A stretch of 64,000 nt of DNA from Gaetbulibacter saemankumensis DSM 17032 (GTDB lineage: Bacteria; Bacteroidota; Bacteroidia; Flavobacteriales; Flavobacteriaceae), in assembly GCF_000425645.1 (NCBI RefSeq), contig NZ_AUDV01000005.1, positions 372,001 through 436,000 on the forward strand, written 5' to 3'. Each line of letters starts with the position of its first letter. Positions within the stretch are counted from its first letter, which is position 1. Under the pieces are notes generated by a model. That model had not been told where the DNA came from, made no database searches, and saw only the letters and a list, made by a program, of their open reading frames with translations. Position numbers and translations under genes: made by a program. Positions 9,849 to 19,501 of the stretch are shown piece by piece.

Positions 9849-10694
9849 ATGGAATTACAACTTCAAGAAATAAGAGATCAACAAAAATCATCATGGAATA
9901 AGTTTTCACCTGGATGGAAAAAATGGGATTATGAATTTATGGATTTCTTAAAACCTATAGGAGACAACATGATAAGTCAATTAAATTTAAAAAAGACAGA
10001 CCATGTTTTAGATATTGCCGCTGGAACTGGAGAGCCAGCACTTACCATTGCCTTAACGGTGGAACATGGTAAGGTCGTGATTACCGACATTGCTGACAGC
10101 ATGTTATATATTGCTCGTGAAAACGCTGAAAAAAAAGGACTAAAAAACACCGAATTTATATCCTGCGATGTTTGCGAGCTTCCTTTTCCAGACAACTCTT
10201 TTAACGCAATTAGTTGTCGTTTGGGTTATATGTTTTTCCCAGATATGCAGTTAGCTGCTAAAGAAATGTATCGAGTATTAAAACCTGGTGGCAGAATTGT
10301 TACTTCAGTTTGGGATACTCCTGATAAAAATTTCTGGGTCACTGCTATTGGTGAAACCATTAAAAGACATATGCAACTACCTGCTCTACCAGCTGGAGCA
10401 CCAGGTATGTTCCGGTGTGCAAAACCAGACTTAATAAAAGGACTATTTAAAGAATCGGGATTAATAAATGTAACTGTTACCGAAGTTAATGGGAAGCTAA
10501 AATGCGGAATAGCTGAAAATTATTGGAACATGATGACAGACATAGCCGCTCCATTTGTTGCAGCACTAAGCAGGGCTAGTGATACTTTGCGTGACAAAAT
10601 AAAAAGTGATGTTTTAGATTTAGTTAATAAAAGATATCCTCATGGACATGTTACAATTGATGGCAATTCACTAGTGATTTATGGAGAAAAATAA
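9849..10694 (+). CDS. Class I SAM-dependent methyltransferase (UbiE-like)
   Basis: The 281-residue protein carries the Rossmann motif I VLDIAAGTGEPAL (residues about 53-65), motif II around VITDIADSML, and CELPFPDNSFNAISCRLG as motif III. A later MYRVLKPGGRIV segment is typical of UbiE/COQ5-like small-molecule methyltransferases. It follows the OsmC gene by 62 bp on the same strand, so co-transcription is plausible. The substrate cannot be determined; menaquinone biosynthesis is not implied because no other pathway gene is nearby. Confidence 0.88.
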   Translation: MELQLQEIRDQQKSSWNKFSPGWKKWDYEFMDFLKPIGDNMISQLNLKKTDHVLDIAAGTGEPALTIALTVEHGKVVITDIADSMLYIARENAEKKGLKNTEFISCDVCELPFPDNSFNAISCRLGYMFFPDMQLAAKEMYRVLKPGGRIVTSVWDTPDKNFWVTAIGETIKRHMQLPALPAGAPGMFRCAKPDLIKGLFKESGLINVTVTEVNGKLKCGIAENYWNMMTDIAAPFVAALSRASDTLRDKIKSDVLDLVNKRYPHGHVTIDGNSLVIYGEK

Positions 10695-10759
10695 AATGTA
10701 ATACCTAATAAAGGATTTCCATAAATCAAAAAAATTAAATAAAAAACCGGAATAATTAG

Positions 10760-10834
10760 GTCTTTAGGACTATCTAATATGGCTCGCCCTAATATTGTTT
10801 TGTCGAACCATTTTAATAATAAAGTCCTAAAGAC
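10760..10834. repeat. 12-bp inverted repeat spanning a gene end
   Basis: GTCTTTAGGACT at 10760-10771 is inverted as AGTCCTAAAGAC at 10823-10834; the second arm lies in the last codons of the beta-lactamase-fold gene. The 51-base loop makes it a weak terminator candidate for the two convergent genes. Confidence 0.35.
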
Positions 10835-12042
10835 TTAGCGATAGTTCTATATAAAGCTATTTCATGGTCATGAAAATAACCAGTTGTATCAGTTTTAAAA
10901 TGATAGTTTGAAGAGAGTTTAACTATAACCAAATCTTTATTGGGGTCTACATATATAAATTGAGTGTAGATTCCCTGAGCATTAAACTCATCATCCGCTC
11001 CTAATGGAATCCACCATTGATACCCATAACCATCCTTTGATTTAGCGTTAGGACGTATTCCCGGCATTAAATGTGGAGCATCTGGTGTAATAGAAGCTAT
11101 AACCCACTCTCTGGGAACCACCTGTTTTCCATCCCATTCTCCCAAATTAAGGAATAATTGTCCAATTTTTGCATAATCTTTTGCAGTACAATTCAATCCA
11201 CCAACGGCAAACTCCATACCTTCATTATCAATTATCCAAAAAGCATCAGATTCAGCCCCAATAGGTTCCCAAAGTTTTTTGGACATATATTCGGAAATTG
11301 ACATGCCTGTTGCTTTAGTCAAAATCATACCAAGCACTTGAGTATCTATACTTACGTATTGATTATAAGTACCTGGCTCTCGTTCTCTTATTAGTATTTT
11401 CGCAAACTTTCTCATAGGTTTACCAATAGCAAAATAACGCCCCATGATATTAATGTCAGAAAAGAAATCACTATAATCTTCATTAAACCTCACGCCTGAG
11501 GACATTTGCAACACCTCTTTAATTTGAACACCGTCATAACCTGTTCCTTCAAACTCTGGAAGATATTCTGTTACGGTATTTTGAACACTCTTAATATCCC
11601 CTTCTTCTATAGCTATTCCAATAAGCGCAGAGACAACAGATTTAGACATAGAAAACGCTATATGTGTATCCTTCGACTGGAATCCATTACCGTAGTATTC
11701 ATGTATAATAGAATCATTGTGTATAACCAATAAGGCATCAGTAAGAGTATAATCTAAATAAGATTGCGTGTTAATAATAGAATCATTGTGCCTAAAATTT
11801 TCAGGAATAACGAATTCTTTGTTGGAATAAGAAAACGAATAAGGTTGTGTTGACTTAGGAACTAGTCTCGTTGGAAAAATAGACTCTATTTCACGGAAAT
11901 TCTCCGATATATTTTCAGGTTCAAAAAAGGTAACTACTTTATATAATCGATATGCTTCTTGACGATAAAAAAGCGCTATAACAATTACCACAAGAAACAG
12001 AAGAATTGCTAATACATTAAAGATTTTTTTGACTAGTTTCAT
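10813..12042 (-). CDS. Serine hydrolase, class C beta-lactamase / penicillin-binding fold
   Basis: The 409-residue protein has an N-terminal transmembrane anchor (residues about 8-26, ILLFLVVIVIALFY). The catalytic SxxK motif is SMSK, Ser131 and Lys134, preceded by THIAF. The Tyr motif is probably in GTYNQYVSIDTQVLG. This family (PF00144) includes esterases, D-aminopeptidases and true beta-lactamases; membrane-anchored members in Bacteroidota are usually annotated only as serine hydrolases. It lies upstream of nothing co-directional within 40 bp except the lipoprotein gene at 12088-12669, which precedes it in the same direction with a 45-bp gap. Substrate unknown. Confidence 0.85.
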   Translation of the reverse strand: MKLVKKIFNVLAILLFLVVIVIALFYRQEAYRLYKVVTFFEPENISENFREIESIFPTRLVPKSTQPYSFSYSNKEFVIPENFRHNDSIINTQSYLDYTLTDALLVIHNDSIIHEYYGNGFQSKDTHIAFSMSKSVVSALIGIAIEEGDIKSVQNTVTEYLPEFEGTGYDGVQIKEVLQMSSGVRFNEDYSDFFSDINIMGRYFAIGKPMRKFAKILIREREPGTYNQYVSIDTQVLGMILTKATGMSISEYMSKKLWEPIGAESDAFWIIDNEGMEFAVGGLNCTAKDYAKIGQLFLNLGEWDGKQVVPREWVIASITPDAPHLMPGIRPNAKSKDGYGYQWWIPLGADDEFNAQGIYTQFIYVDPNKDLVIVKLSSNYHFKTDTTGYFHDHEIALYRTIAKSLGLYY

Positions 12043-12087
12043 TACTTCATATTACATTTTAAGATAAATTATTTTTTGGTTCAATTC

Positions 12088-12669
12088 TTAAATCTTTCTT
12101 ATTTGCACATCATCTATCCAAAATACTCCAGGCTCCAGAATATTTAATTCCAGTCTAAGCTCCATTTCCTCAATTACATCAACAACAAACGTATACATTT
12201 TCCACTGATTTATTTCTGCATTATCTTCCAAAATAGTATTCATTTCTCCTTCAAAAGGCCTAACACCACCAGCATTAATTCTAAATTTTGTGCCTTGATT
12301 CATAATCCAAAACTTAATTTGGTAGCTTGCTTCTCCCTTAAAACTTCCTACTTCATGAAACTGATTAGTAAAACCAGGCGAAGTCCATCCACCAATATTC
12401 TGACAATGTTTTACATCAAACTTAAGCGACTGTTTACCTTCTATAAAATTTTCATCGTCTATAACAATTTTGAAATTTGAATCTGGAACTGTATTAGGTG
12501 TATACATTAACCAGTTTACAGGTAAATCATTTTGAACTGTTTCAAATCCACCATTTAAACCAGCAGAAATATCTGTTTCAACTTCACTCATTTGTTTACA
12601 TCCTAAAGAAATCATCATTAACAGGCTTAAAACAATATTTAGTGGTTTTATAATGTGTATTTTTATCAT
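12088..12669 (-). CDS. Lipoprotein with jelly-roll carbohydrate-binding-like domain
   Basis: The 193-residue protein begins with a lipoprotein signal ending ISLGC (Cys24). The rest reads like one beta-sandwich domain: NGGFETVQNDLPVNWLMYTP at the start, SLKFDVKHC in the middle and FWIDDVQIRKI at the end, the usual pattern of carbohydrate-binding-module-like folds. It shares direction with the serine hydrolase 45 bp downstream. I do not recognise a specific family; ligand binding at the cell surface or periplasm is an inference. Confidence 0.6.
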   Translation of the reverse strand: MIKIHIIKPLNIVLSLLMMISLGCKQMSEVETDISAGLNGGFETVQNDLPVNWLMYTPNTVPDSNFKIVIDDENFIEGKQSLKFDVKHCQNIGGWTSPGFTNQFHEVGSFKGEASYQIKFWIMNQGTKFRINAGGVRPFEGEMNTILEDNAEINQWKMYTFVVDVIEEMELRLELNILEPGVFWIDDVQIRKI

Positions 12670-12742
12670 GACCTAAAAGTTTTATTCAACATAGTTCTTT
12701 GCTAAAATTAATGAACAGATAATTAAAATTCATTAACCTGGG

Positions 12743-13333
12743 TTAAGAAATACCCTTAACAAATTTTTTCTTTATTCGACTGAGAGATGGTGGTTTTACT
12801 CCAACATAAGAAGCTATATGATACTGTGGAATTCTTTGGGCGAGACCAGAATAGTTATCAACAAAACTTTTATACCTTTCTACATGTCCTTGCATATAAA
12901 TTGCGAGTAGTTGACGAACCATGATATCAAAACGATGTTCAATAATAATTCGTCCAATTAAATTTCCAGTTGATACTTTGTTAAATATGTTTTGAAGATC
13001 AGAATAGCTAATTATAAGCATTTCACAATCTTCTATTGCCTGAATATTTTGCAATGAAGGTGTTTTATTATTAAAACTTTGGTAGTCTGCAAGGAACTCA
13101 CCTTCCTTGGTGAATTCGAAGGTAGCTTCATCGCTATTATTATACACAAAATATCTAATCAATCCACTATGAAGAAAAGCAACATGTCTATTGATTTTGC
13201 CTGACTCTAAAAAATACTCTCCCTTTTTAAGGTTGAAAGGTTTGAAACTGTCAATAATTAATTGTTCTTCTAATGACCCTATTTTGGAAATTTGATTAAC
13301 CAGCTTTAATATGTGAATATACCTTTGCTCCAT
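12743..13333 (-). CDS. Crp/Fnr family transcriptional regulator
   Basis: The 196-residue protein has an N-terminal cyclic-nucleotide-binding-like domain (residues about 20-125, including LKKGEYFLESGKINRHVAFL) and a C-terminal helix-turn-helix (RIPQYHIASYVGVKPPSLSRIKKK) near residues 165-192. The cNMP pocket is degenerate, as in many Bacteroidota members, so the effector is unknown. It is upstream of and in the same direction as the lipoprotein and serine hydrolase genes, with a 73-bp gap, and may regulate them. Confidence 0.88.
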   Translation of the reverse strand: MEQRYIHILKLVNQISKIGSLEEQLIIDSFKPFNLKKGEYFLESGKINRHVAFLHSGLIRYFVYNNSDEATFEFTKEGEFLADYQSFNNKTPSLQNIQAIEDCEMLIISYSDLQNIFNKVSTGNLIGRIIIEHRFDIMVRQLLAIYMQGHVERYKSFVDNYSGLAQRIPQYHIASYVGVKPPSLSRIKKKFVKGIS

Positions 13334-13593
13334 TTATTAATTAAATTGGTCATATCTTTAAAGATATGCAAAATCTTATTGGAGTGCTTTAAACATAATA
13401 AAAAAAACAGACACATTAGTATCTGGTTTTAATAGTAGTGGGGAAAGATTAAATTATCGAACCAATTCATCCTAAATTTTATCAAGATAATTGAATTTGA
13501 TAAAATAATAGTAAACTAATAATCGTAGTTTTCTGATTTATTAATTATTCCAATCTGCTTTAGTTAGATAAAATATTATATCGTGTGGATTTT

Positions 13594-13788
13594 TTAAAAT
13601 CCCATGAAGTCTTCATAATTGGAAAAGAAACGATAGCCATCATTCCATCCAAATACCTGAACTCTAATAACTTCAATTACACGCGACGGAAGTAGCTGAA
13701 ATGACCTTTTCCCTTCGCTGTCTGTGAAAGCATAACCATCTACGAATACACAAACCTCCGAAGCGCAATCTTTATAATAACCTAACAT
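13594..13788 (-). CDS. Hypothetical small protein or gene remnant
   Basis: The frame encodes 64 residues from an ATG, and stays open upstream for about 22 more codons without a good start. It contains EVCVFVDGYAF and VIEVIRVQVFGW. The spacing of VFVDG and a later IEVIRV is faintly like a TonB-receptor plug, but the match is too weak to name. The lack of a clear start favours a remnant. Confidence 0.25.
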   Translation of the reverse strand: MLGYYKDCASEVCVFVDGYAFTDSEGKRSFQLLPSRVIEVIRVQVFGWNDGYRFFSNYEDFMGF

Positions 13789-13906
13789 GCAATACTTTGA
13801 ATCATAAAAACACGGTACAGAAACTATAGTTCCTCCTTTAAGAAAAAGGTAGTTGAATTAAGTTATGTCCGAGGCACATTTCTATATGTTTAACAGCTAA
13901 TTAATC

Positions 13907-14887
13907 TCACTCTTTGGTAGATTTTTTCATTTGTCTTTCAAGTTTTTTAAAATAGCTTCTTGTTAAAAAACTATGTTTTAAAGCATCCATATTCTGATTA
14001 AATTTATCCGTACCTTCCTGAATATTTTTCATAGTTTGTTCAAGAGATTCTACAAAGGCCTTATCATTAGACAGATAATTAATGGCACCTTCCCCGTCTT
14101 TTATGTTGGATAAGGTTTCGTTTAAATTGCTTACCACCTCTTTTATTGCCCGACTTGAATCTTCTAGGTTGGTGATAATGGTTCTTACTTTCTGTGCTTC
14201 AATAGTATCACTTAACAACACTCCGGCAGCACTTTCGTTAATGTTAATCGAATTAATAATTTTATTAATATCATTTAAAGATTTATTTGCCTGAATACTG
14301 GTTAACCTTAAATTATTAAAAGTCTGCTTGACATTATTGGCTGCTATGGTATCATTTATAAGCATACCTAAAGTACCTTTTCCTTCTGTTATGGCATTGG
14401 TAATATCAAGTAATTTGGAAGTTAATAAAGCCGCATTTTCGTTTGTAACATTTAAGGTATTTAGCATTTCACTAGCTGCTATTTTGGTATAAGACTTTAT
14501 AACATCGCCTGAAACAATACCTTCTTTATTTCCATCACCAGGAATTATATTTACAATCATATTACCAACCAAACCATCGGTTCCAATGGTAGCCACAGCA
14601 TCCTTTTTAATGTGGTTGACCATTTTTTCGTCTATTAGCATGCTCACATGAATGGTAGAATCATTATACATGGTAATTTTTTTTACCGTCCCTACATTAA
14701 TCCCCGAATAACGCACATTATTCCCTTCCATTAATCCATTAACATTATTAAAATTGGCGCCAATGCTAAAGGTTTTATTAAACAAATTTTGTCGTTCACC
14801 TATAAAATAAATGGCAACTATAAAAATGAGCAAGCCAGTAACAACAAAAACACCTAGTCTTAATTTTTGATTCGTTGTCTTTTTCAT
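13907..14887 (-). CDS. mlaD: MlaD/MCE family lipid-transport protein
   Basis: The 326-residue protein has an N-terminal transmembrane helix (residues about 11-30) followed by an MCE domain (residues about 38-115, with NVNGLMEGNNVRYSGINVGTV). The rest is a long helical region with repeated amphipathic segments, as in MCE proteins that form hexameric rings and tunnels in the periplasm. It is the last gene of an MlaE-MlaF-MlaD operon and starts 15 bp after the ATPase stop. The role is phospholipid or other hydrophobic-substrate transport between the membranes; the direction of transport is not inferable. Confidence 0.9.
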   Translation of the reverse strand: MKKTTNQKLRLGVFVVTGLLIFIVAIYFIGERQNLFNKTFSIGANFNNVNGLMEGNNVRYSGINVGTVKKITMYNDSTIHVSMLIDEKMVNHIKKDAVATIGTDGLVGNMIVNIIPGDGNKEGIVSGDVIKSYTKIAASEMLNTLNVTNENAALLTSKLLDITNAITEGKGTLGMLINDTIAANNVKQTFNNLRLTSIQANKSLNDINKIINSININESAAGVLLSDTIEAQKVRTIITNLEDSSRAIKEVVSNLNETLSNIKDGEGAINYLSNDKAFVESLEQTMKNIQEGTDKFNQNMDALKHSFLTRSYFKKLERQMKKSTKE

Positions 14888-14902
14888 GATTTCAAAATTT
14901 AT

Positions 14903-15685
14903 TTATTTAAAAAACGCTCTTATTTTTTCGTCTTCAGACTTTGATAATTCAGCAAAAGTACCTTCTGCATAATTTACACCATCCACCAATAAAATCATCC
15001 GTTCCGATACCACACGAGCACAATCTACATCATGCGTAATAATGAGTGCCGACGTCTTATATTCGCGTTGTACATTCCGCATGAGTTCAACAATTTCTTT
15101 TGAGGTTATAGGATCTAATCCACTAGTTGGCTCATCATACAGAATAATTTTAGGCTTTAATATTAAAGTTCGTGCCAATGCGATACGTCGTTTCATACCT
15201 CCCGACAACTCCGAAGGCATTAAATCGATAGTATGCGCTAATCCAACACTATTTAGTGTTTTAGTAACTAATTCGGTTGTATCAAAATTTTCAGCATAAC
15301 GCTTTTTATGGCGCCTTAAAGGAAACTCCAGATTTTCTCTAACGGTCATGGAATCATAAAGCGCACTACCCTGAAACAAAAATCCAATATCGGTACGTAA
15401 GTCGTCTAATTCCACTTGATTCAGTTTTACAATGTTTTTCCCCATCACCTCTATGCTTCCTGAATCTGGCTCTATAAGTCCTACCAAGCACTTAATCATT
15501 ACCGACTTTCCGGTTCCTGATTTCCCCATAACCACAAGGTTCTCTCCTTCAAAAAGATCTAAATCAAAACCATTTAATACCGTATTATCACCAAAAGCCT
15601 TCTTAAGGTTTCTGATTTTAATCATTGGCCGTTTAACCTCTACAGCCGGCTTAGCATCTTGTATGTGCCATTCTTGTTTCATCAT
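14903..15685 (-). CDS. mlaF: ABC transporter ATP-binding protein, MlaF type
   Basis: The 260-residue protein has Walker A GKSGTGKS (residues 54-61), signature LSGGMKRR (from residue 160) and Walker B ILYDEP (residues 181-186) followed by TSGLDP. The GGMKRR form of the signature is characteristic of MlaF/Ttg2A-type ATPases. It overlaps the permease gene by one base and is followed 15 bp later by mlaD, so the three are translated as one operon. It powers the MlaE permease from the cytoplasmic side. Confidence 0.93.
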   Translation of the reverse strand: MMKQEWHIQDAKPAVEVKRPMIKIRNLKKAFGDNTVLNGFDLDLFEGENLVVMGKSGTGKSVMIKCLVGLIEPDSGSIEVMGKNIVKLNQVELDDLRTDIGFLFQGSALYDSMTVRENLEFPLRRHKKRYAENFDTTELVTKTLNSVGLAHTIDLMPSELSGGMKRRIALARTLILKPKIILYDEPTSGLDPITSKEIVELMRNVQREYKTSALIITHDVDCARVVSERMILLVDGVNYAEGTFAELSKSEDEKIRAFFK

Positions 15686-16461
15686 TAAATATTAAAAAAA
15701 ATATCGGTTACAAACACAGCTATAAAATCCAGAATAAATAGTAACATAGAAGCTAATACTACCGCCGAATTTGCTGCTTTCCCTACACCAACGGTACCAT
15801 TACTGCAATAATATCCTTTAAAACAACCTACCAATCCAATGGCAAATCCGAAGAAAAACGTTTTAACAGTCGCCGGGATAATATCTCCAAATTCCAGAGC
15901 TTTAAATACTTTATTAAAATATAACTGAAAAGACACATCGCCCTTAATAAATTCTATAATATAAGACCCATAAAGAGCAATGGCATCACCAAAAATTACT
16001 AGAATAGGAATCATGAGGGTCGCTGCCACAATTCTGGTGACTACTAAATATTTAAAAGGATTGGTTCCTGAAACTTCCATAGCATCAATTTGCTCGGTAA
16101 CTCGCATAGACCCTAATTCGGCCCCCATACCTGAGGCAATTCTCCCGGCAACCGTTAAAGCTATAATAACGGGCCCAATTTCTCTAATAATAGATATACT
16201 TACCATGGAGGGCATCCAAGCTTCCGCCCCAAATTCCTGAAGTGTAGGTCTCGTTTGCAATGTAATAACAAGCCCTATAATAAATCCCGTAATACCTACT
16301 AACAAAAAGGAACGATTGCCAATATTATAACATTGATTTAAAAGCTCCTTGGTTTCGAAAGGTCGTTTAAACACTTCCTTAAAAAACCTATTTGTAAAAT
16401 AAGACAATTCTCCTATTTCAATAAAAAATGATTTTATATCGTCTAAATTAATCATCTTCAC
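15685..16461 (-). CDS. mlaE: MlaE family ABC transporter permease
   Basis: The 258-residue protein is an integral membrane permease with about five hydrophobic segments. MlaE features include GLVITLQTRPTLQEFGAE, the ALTVAGRIASGMGAELGSMRVTEQIDAMEV stretch and GFAIGLVGCFKGYYC near the C-terminal half. It is the first gene of the operon and its stop overlaps the ATPase start. The complex with MlaF and the MCE protein keeps outer-membrane lipid asymmetry in Proteobacteria; the same general role is assumed here. Confidence 0.92.
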   Translation of the reverse strand: MKMINLDDIKSFFIEIGELSYFTNRFFKEVFKRPFETKELLNQCYNIGNRSFLLVGITGFIIGLVITLQTRPTLQEFGAEAWMPSMVSISIIREIGPVIIALTVAGRIASGMGAELGSMRVTEQIDAMEVSGTNPFKYLVVTRIVAATLMIPILVIFGDAIALYGSYIIEFIKGDVSFQLYFNKVFKALEFGDIIPATVKTFFFGFAIGLVGCFKGYYCSNGTVGVGKAANSAVVLASMLLFILDFIAVFVTDIFFNI

Positions 16462-16633
16462 TAAGCTTAACCCTCTAAGTTAATCAGATAATCTTAATCT
16501 TACAATGATTATTATCATAACTTACCTGAACAAATTATAAATAAATACATCAAAAAATTCAGCTAACTGACTAAAATCATAGTTATTACCAAAATTTGTT
16601 ATGATATTTATTTAATTACTAAACTAGACCATT

Positions 16634-17236
16634 ATGAAAACTAAAGAGCAAAATAAATTGGTTGATAAAGTTGTTGAACAACTTAGACAAACAGCCATAG
16701 ATTTGGAGGAATTTCAAGTACAGATGGCTTTAGGAAAAGCGGAAGCTCTGGATAAATATGAAGAAATAAAAAAAACATTCAATCTATTTATTCATGATAG
16801 CCAGCACAAAATTAATGAAGGCAAAGAAAAATTAACAGAACTTCACACCAAGTTTGATGAACTTATAGTTCAATTAGCTTTGGGTAAGGCTGAATCTAAA
16901 GAAGTTTTTATAGAGCAAAAAAAGAAACTATTGTTAAAGCTTCACGACCTTGAGGTTAGCATTAAAACTAATAAAACGCTTAACAGCATGTATGCCTTTT
17001 TATTAATTGAAATTGAAAAATTTAAGATACAACTGGAAGCCTTAGAACAAAAATTCGATAAAAATAAAGAGGATGTAAAACATACTTTCGAAAATGCAAA
17101 AAAAGAATTTAATACCGTAGTTGAAAAAATTAAAGCAAAGTACAGCTCCGAACCGGAAGAAACCCAATGGGAACATTTTCAAAATGAAATTTCTGAGGCT
17201 TTCGGACATTTTAGAAATGCCTTTTCAAAAGTCTAA
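16634..17236 (+). CDS. Coiled-coil protein with internal repeats
   Basis: The 200-residue protein is Lys/Glu-rich, without signal peptide or membrane segment, and almost entirely predicted helix by eye. Two segments are related: residues about 24-47 (EEFQVQMALGKAEALDKYEE) and about 75-98 (DELIVQLALGKAESKEVFIE), with a weaker third near residues 127-150 (IEKFKIQLEALEQKF). It is divergent from the Mla operon and convergent with the ubiB gene, from which it is separated by a terminator. The family is not recognised; an apolipoprotein- or phasin-like helical bundle is possible. Confidence 0.75.
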   Translation: MKTKEQNKLVDKVVEQLRQTAIDLEEFQVQMALGKAEALDKYEEIKKTFNLFIHDSQHKINEGKEKLTELHTKFDELIVQLALGKAESKEVFIEQKKKLLLKLHDLEVSIKTNKTLNSMYAFLLIEIEKFKIQLEALEQKFDKNKEDVKHTFENAKKEFNTVVEKIKAKYSSEPEETQWEHFQNEISEAFGHFRNAFSKV

Positions 17237-17243
17237 TTTTTAT

Positions 17244-17275
17244 AAAGCACAATAAAATACTATTGTGCTTTTTTT
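17244..17275. terminator. Rho-independent terminator between convergent genes
   Basis: AAAGCACAATA at 17244-17254 pairs with TATTGTGCTTT at 17261-17271 around a 6-base loop, followed by a T run to 17275. It closes the coiled-coil gene; the flanking A residues allow it to serve the convergent ubiB gene as well. Confidence 0.88.
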
Positions 17276-17290
17276 ATTATGCTATTATAA

Positions 17291-18991
17291 TTACCAGTTG
17301 TTGTAATCTTTCTTTATTAAATCTCGAACCAGACCTATACCTAAAATAAAAGCCAAAGAAAATCCTATAATGGCCATTGCCGAGACTCCGTTCCAAAGAG
17401 GTGATATTTCGTTGATGGTAAATAAGGTCGACCCAACAATTAATGCCACAATAATAAAGGCGGTTACAATTTGTTTAGTAACTCTATGAATGGTATTCAC
17501 CATAGCATCGACACCTTTATGAGTTAAATCGACTTTAATCTGTCCAGAATTTATCTTTCGTATAGCATTTTTTAAATCTTTAGGAAACTCCTCCAAATAG
17601 TCGCTTATTTCAAAAATTGAGTTAAGTACTTTTTTACCTAATATAAGCGGATTGTAATTTCGGGCAACGGTTTTCGATAAATAAGGGCGTACAACCTCAA
17701 ATTGATCTAATTTAGGATCTAGCTTACTTACAACACCTTCAATCGTTACCATAGCTCTGGCGAACAGGTAAAAATGTGTAGGCACCTTTAAATCATTAGC
17801 TACAATAATATCCTTTAATTCTAACAGAATGGTACTAATTTCATTTTGATGCACCTCGCGCACATAATACTTCTCCACAAATTCATTAATTTCAAACTCT
17901 AATTTCCGCATGTCACGAATCACTGTTTCGTTAGAGAGTTGTTGTAGTGCTCTAATTATTTTATTGACATCTTTCTGGGTTATCGCCAAAAACAAATCTC
18001 CAAAAACCCGAATATCTCTAGGTAAAATACTACCCATCATACCAAAATCAAGGTAACAAATATGTCTGTTGGGAAGCACTAACAAATTACCTGGATGAGG
18101 ATCGGCATGAAAAAAACCATATTCAAAAATTTGTTTAAAAAAGCTAACACTCAATCGTTTTGCGATAACCTTTTTATCCATACCACTCTCTTCTAATTTC
18201 CTCATTTTATCAATCTTAACGCCGGAAATAAATTCTAAAGCCAAAATCTTTTCGGTAGTATATTCTGGATAAACTTTAGGAGCACTGGCATACTGATCGT
18301 AATCCGTATCGTTCATTAAATTATTATAAAACCGTTGCGCATTTATAGACTCATGTATAAAATCTAATTCCTTTAAAATAGATTGCTCAAAATTTCTCAC
18401 CAGTCCAACAGGGTCAAAACTTTTAAGTGATGGTATCCGATGCTCCAGAATATCGGCCACGTTATACATGACTTTAATATCCTCTAAGATAATTTGTTTA
18501 ATTCCTGGGCGTTGGATTTTTAAAGCGATACGTTTTCCTGATTTTAGAGTTACTTTATGCACCTGTGCCATGGATGCTGATGCAAAAGGTTTAGGAGCAA
18601 ACCAGGCAAATAGGTTTTCTATCTCATCATGTAATTCAGACACCACAACCTCCTTAGCCATTTTATCTGGCATGGGAGGAACGTTATCCTGAAGTTTTTC
18701 AAACTGTAAAACTAAATCGAAAGGAATAAGGTCGGGACGATTACTTAAAATCTGACCAAACTTTACAAATGTAGGTCCCAATTCTTCACAAACCAAACGC
18801 ATTTTTTCCCATTTGGTAAACTGCTCGGCGTGCCTTCTTGAAGATTTAGGCACAAACCGTCTTAAAAAGGTATATTTATTTTTATCCTTTAATGTCTTTA
18901 CCAAGTCCTCGAAGCCATATTTTAATAATACTCTTAGAATTTGGTTGTATCTAACAATCGACTTATACTTATATTTTAAGTTTGCGAACAT
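17291..18991 (-). CDS. ubiB: ABC1/UbiB family atypical kinase
   Basis: The 566-residue protein has the KxGQ motif as FVKFGQILSNRPDLIP (Lys77-Gln80), the A-rich nucleotide loop ASASMAQVHKVTLKSG, LKIQRPGI with the conserved Lys, and the catalytic region HADPHPGNLLVLP followed by DFGMMG. Two hydrophobic helices lie at the C-terminus, as in UbiB/COQ8 proteins that support quinone biosynthesis or lipid handling. It follows a small phasin-like gene by 6 bp, which is a common pairing. In Bacteroidota the quinone is menaquinone, so the precise role is uncertain. Confidence 0.92.
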   Translation of the reverse strand: MFANLKYKYKSIVRYNQILRVLLKYGFEDLVKTLKDKNKYTFLRRFVPKSSRRHAEQFTKWEKMRLVCEELGPTFVKFGQILSNRPDLIPFDLVLQFEKLQDNVPPMPDKMAKEVVVSELHDEIENLFAWFAPKPFASASMAQVHKVTLKSGKRIALKIQRPGIKQIILEDIKVMYNVADILEHRIPSLKSFDPVGLVRNFEQSILKELDFIHESINAQRFYNNLMNDTDYDQYASAPKVYPEYTTEKILALEFISGVKIDKMRKLEESGMDKKVIAKRLSVSFFKQIFEYGFFHADPHPGNLLVLPNRHICYLDFGMMGSILPRDIRVFGDLFLAITQKDVNKIIRALQQLSNETVIRDMRKLEFEINEFVEKYYVREVHQNEISTILLELKDIIVANDLKVPTHFYLFARAMVTIEGVVSKLDPKLDQFEVVRPYLSKTVARNYNPLILGKKVLNSIFEISDYLEEFPKDLKNAIRKINSGQIKVDLTHKGVDAMVNTIHRVTKQIVTAFIIVALIVGSTLFTINEISPLWNGVSAMAIIGFSLAFILGIGLVRDLIKKDYNNW

Positions 18992-18997
18992 GACGGT

Positions 18998-19372
18998 TTA
19001 AACCTTAGTTTCTAAATGATTTATTCTTGCTTCTAACAAGGCTATCGCATCATTTGCCTTTTCAAGTTTTTTGTTTAAAGCCTCTATTTCGTCTATCTGT
19101 GCTATGTTCATCTTCTTATAGAACTTAACAATTAGTTCCTCTATTTTCTGCTCAATTTCTTCTTTAGCCTGACTTGTTTTAAGTATAATCTTATCGAGAA
19201 ACTCTAATTCATTACCATCGTCATCTAATTCAATTTCAGAAGCCATTCTGTTTATTTCGTCTTTGCTTTTTTGCGAGAGTTCGTTAAATTTTTCTATTAG
19301 GTGCGTGTCCTTAACTATATAATAAATACTGGAGGATAAAGTAAGCAGCTCTAACAATCTTTTGGTTTTCAT
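18998..19372 (-). CDS. Phasin-like coiled-coil protein
   Basis: The 124-residue protein begins with a short hydrophobic segment (LLELLTLSSSIYYIV) and continues with charged helices ending in a heptad-like coiled coil (IEALNKKLEKANDAIALLEARI). It resembles the small phasin-like proteins often found next to ABC1/UbiB kinases. The stop is 6 bp before the kinase start, so the two are surely co-transcribed. A role as a helical partner or regulator of the kinase is inferred from position only. Confidence 0.7.
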   Translation of the reverse strand: MKTKRLLELLTLSSSIYYIVKDTHLIEKFNELSQKSKDEINRMASEIELDDDGNELEFLDKIILKTSQAKEEIEQKIEELIVKFYKKMNIAQIDEIEALNKKLEKANDAIALLEARINHLETKV

Positions 19373-19501
19373 GACTTACGATTTAGTTAGTATATCAATA
19401 ATAAATATATACTTTAATAACGTAGTTTTTTATGATTAATGTCATAGGCAGAATTGTAGATTCTCGGTACTTTAGTGTCTATACTTTAATAGTGTAACAT
19501 C

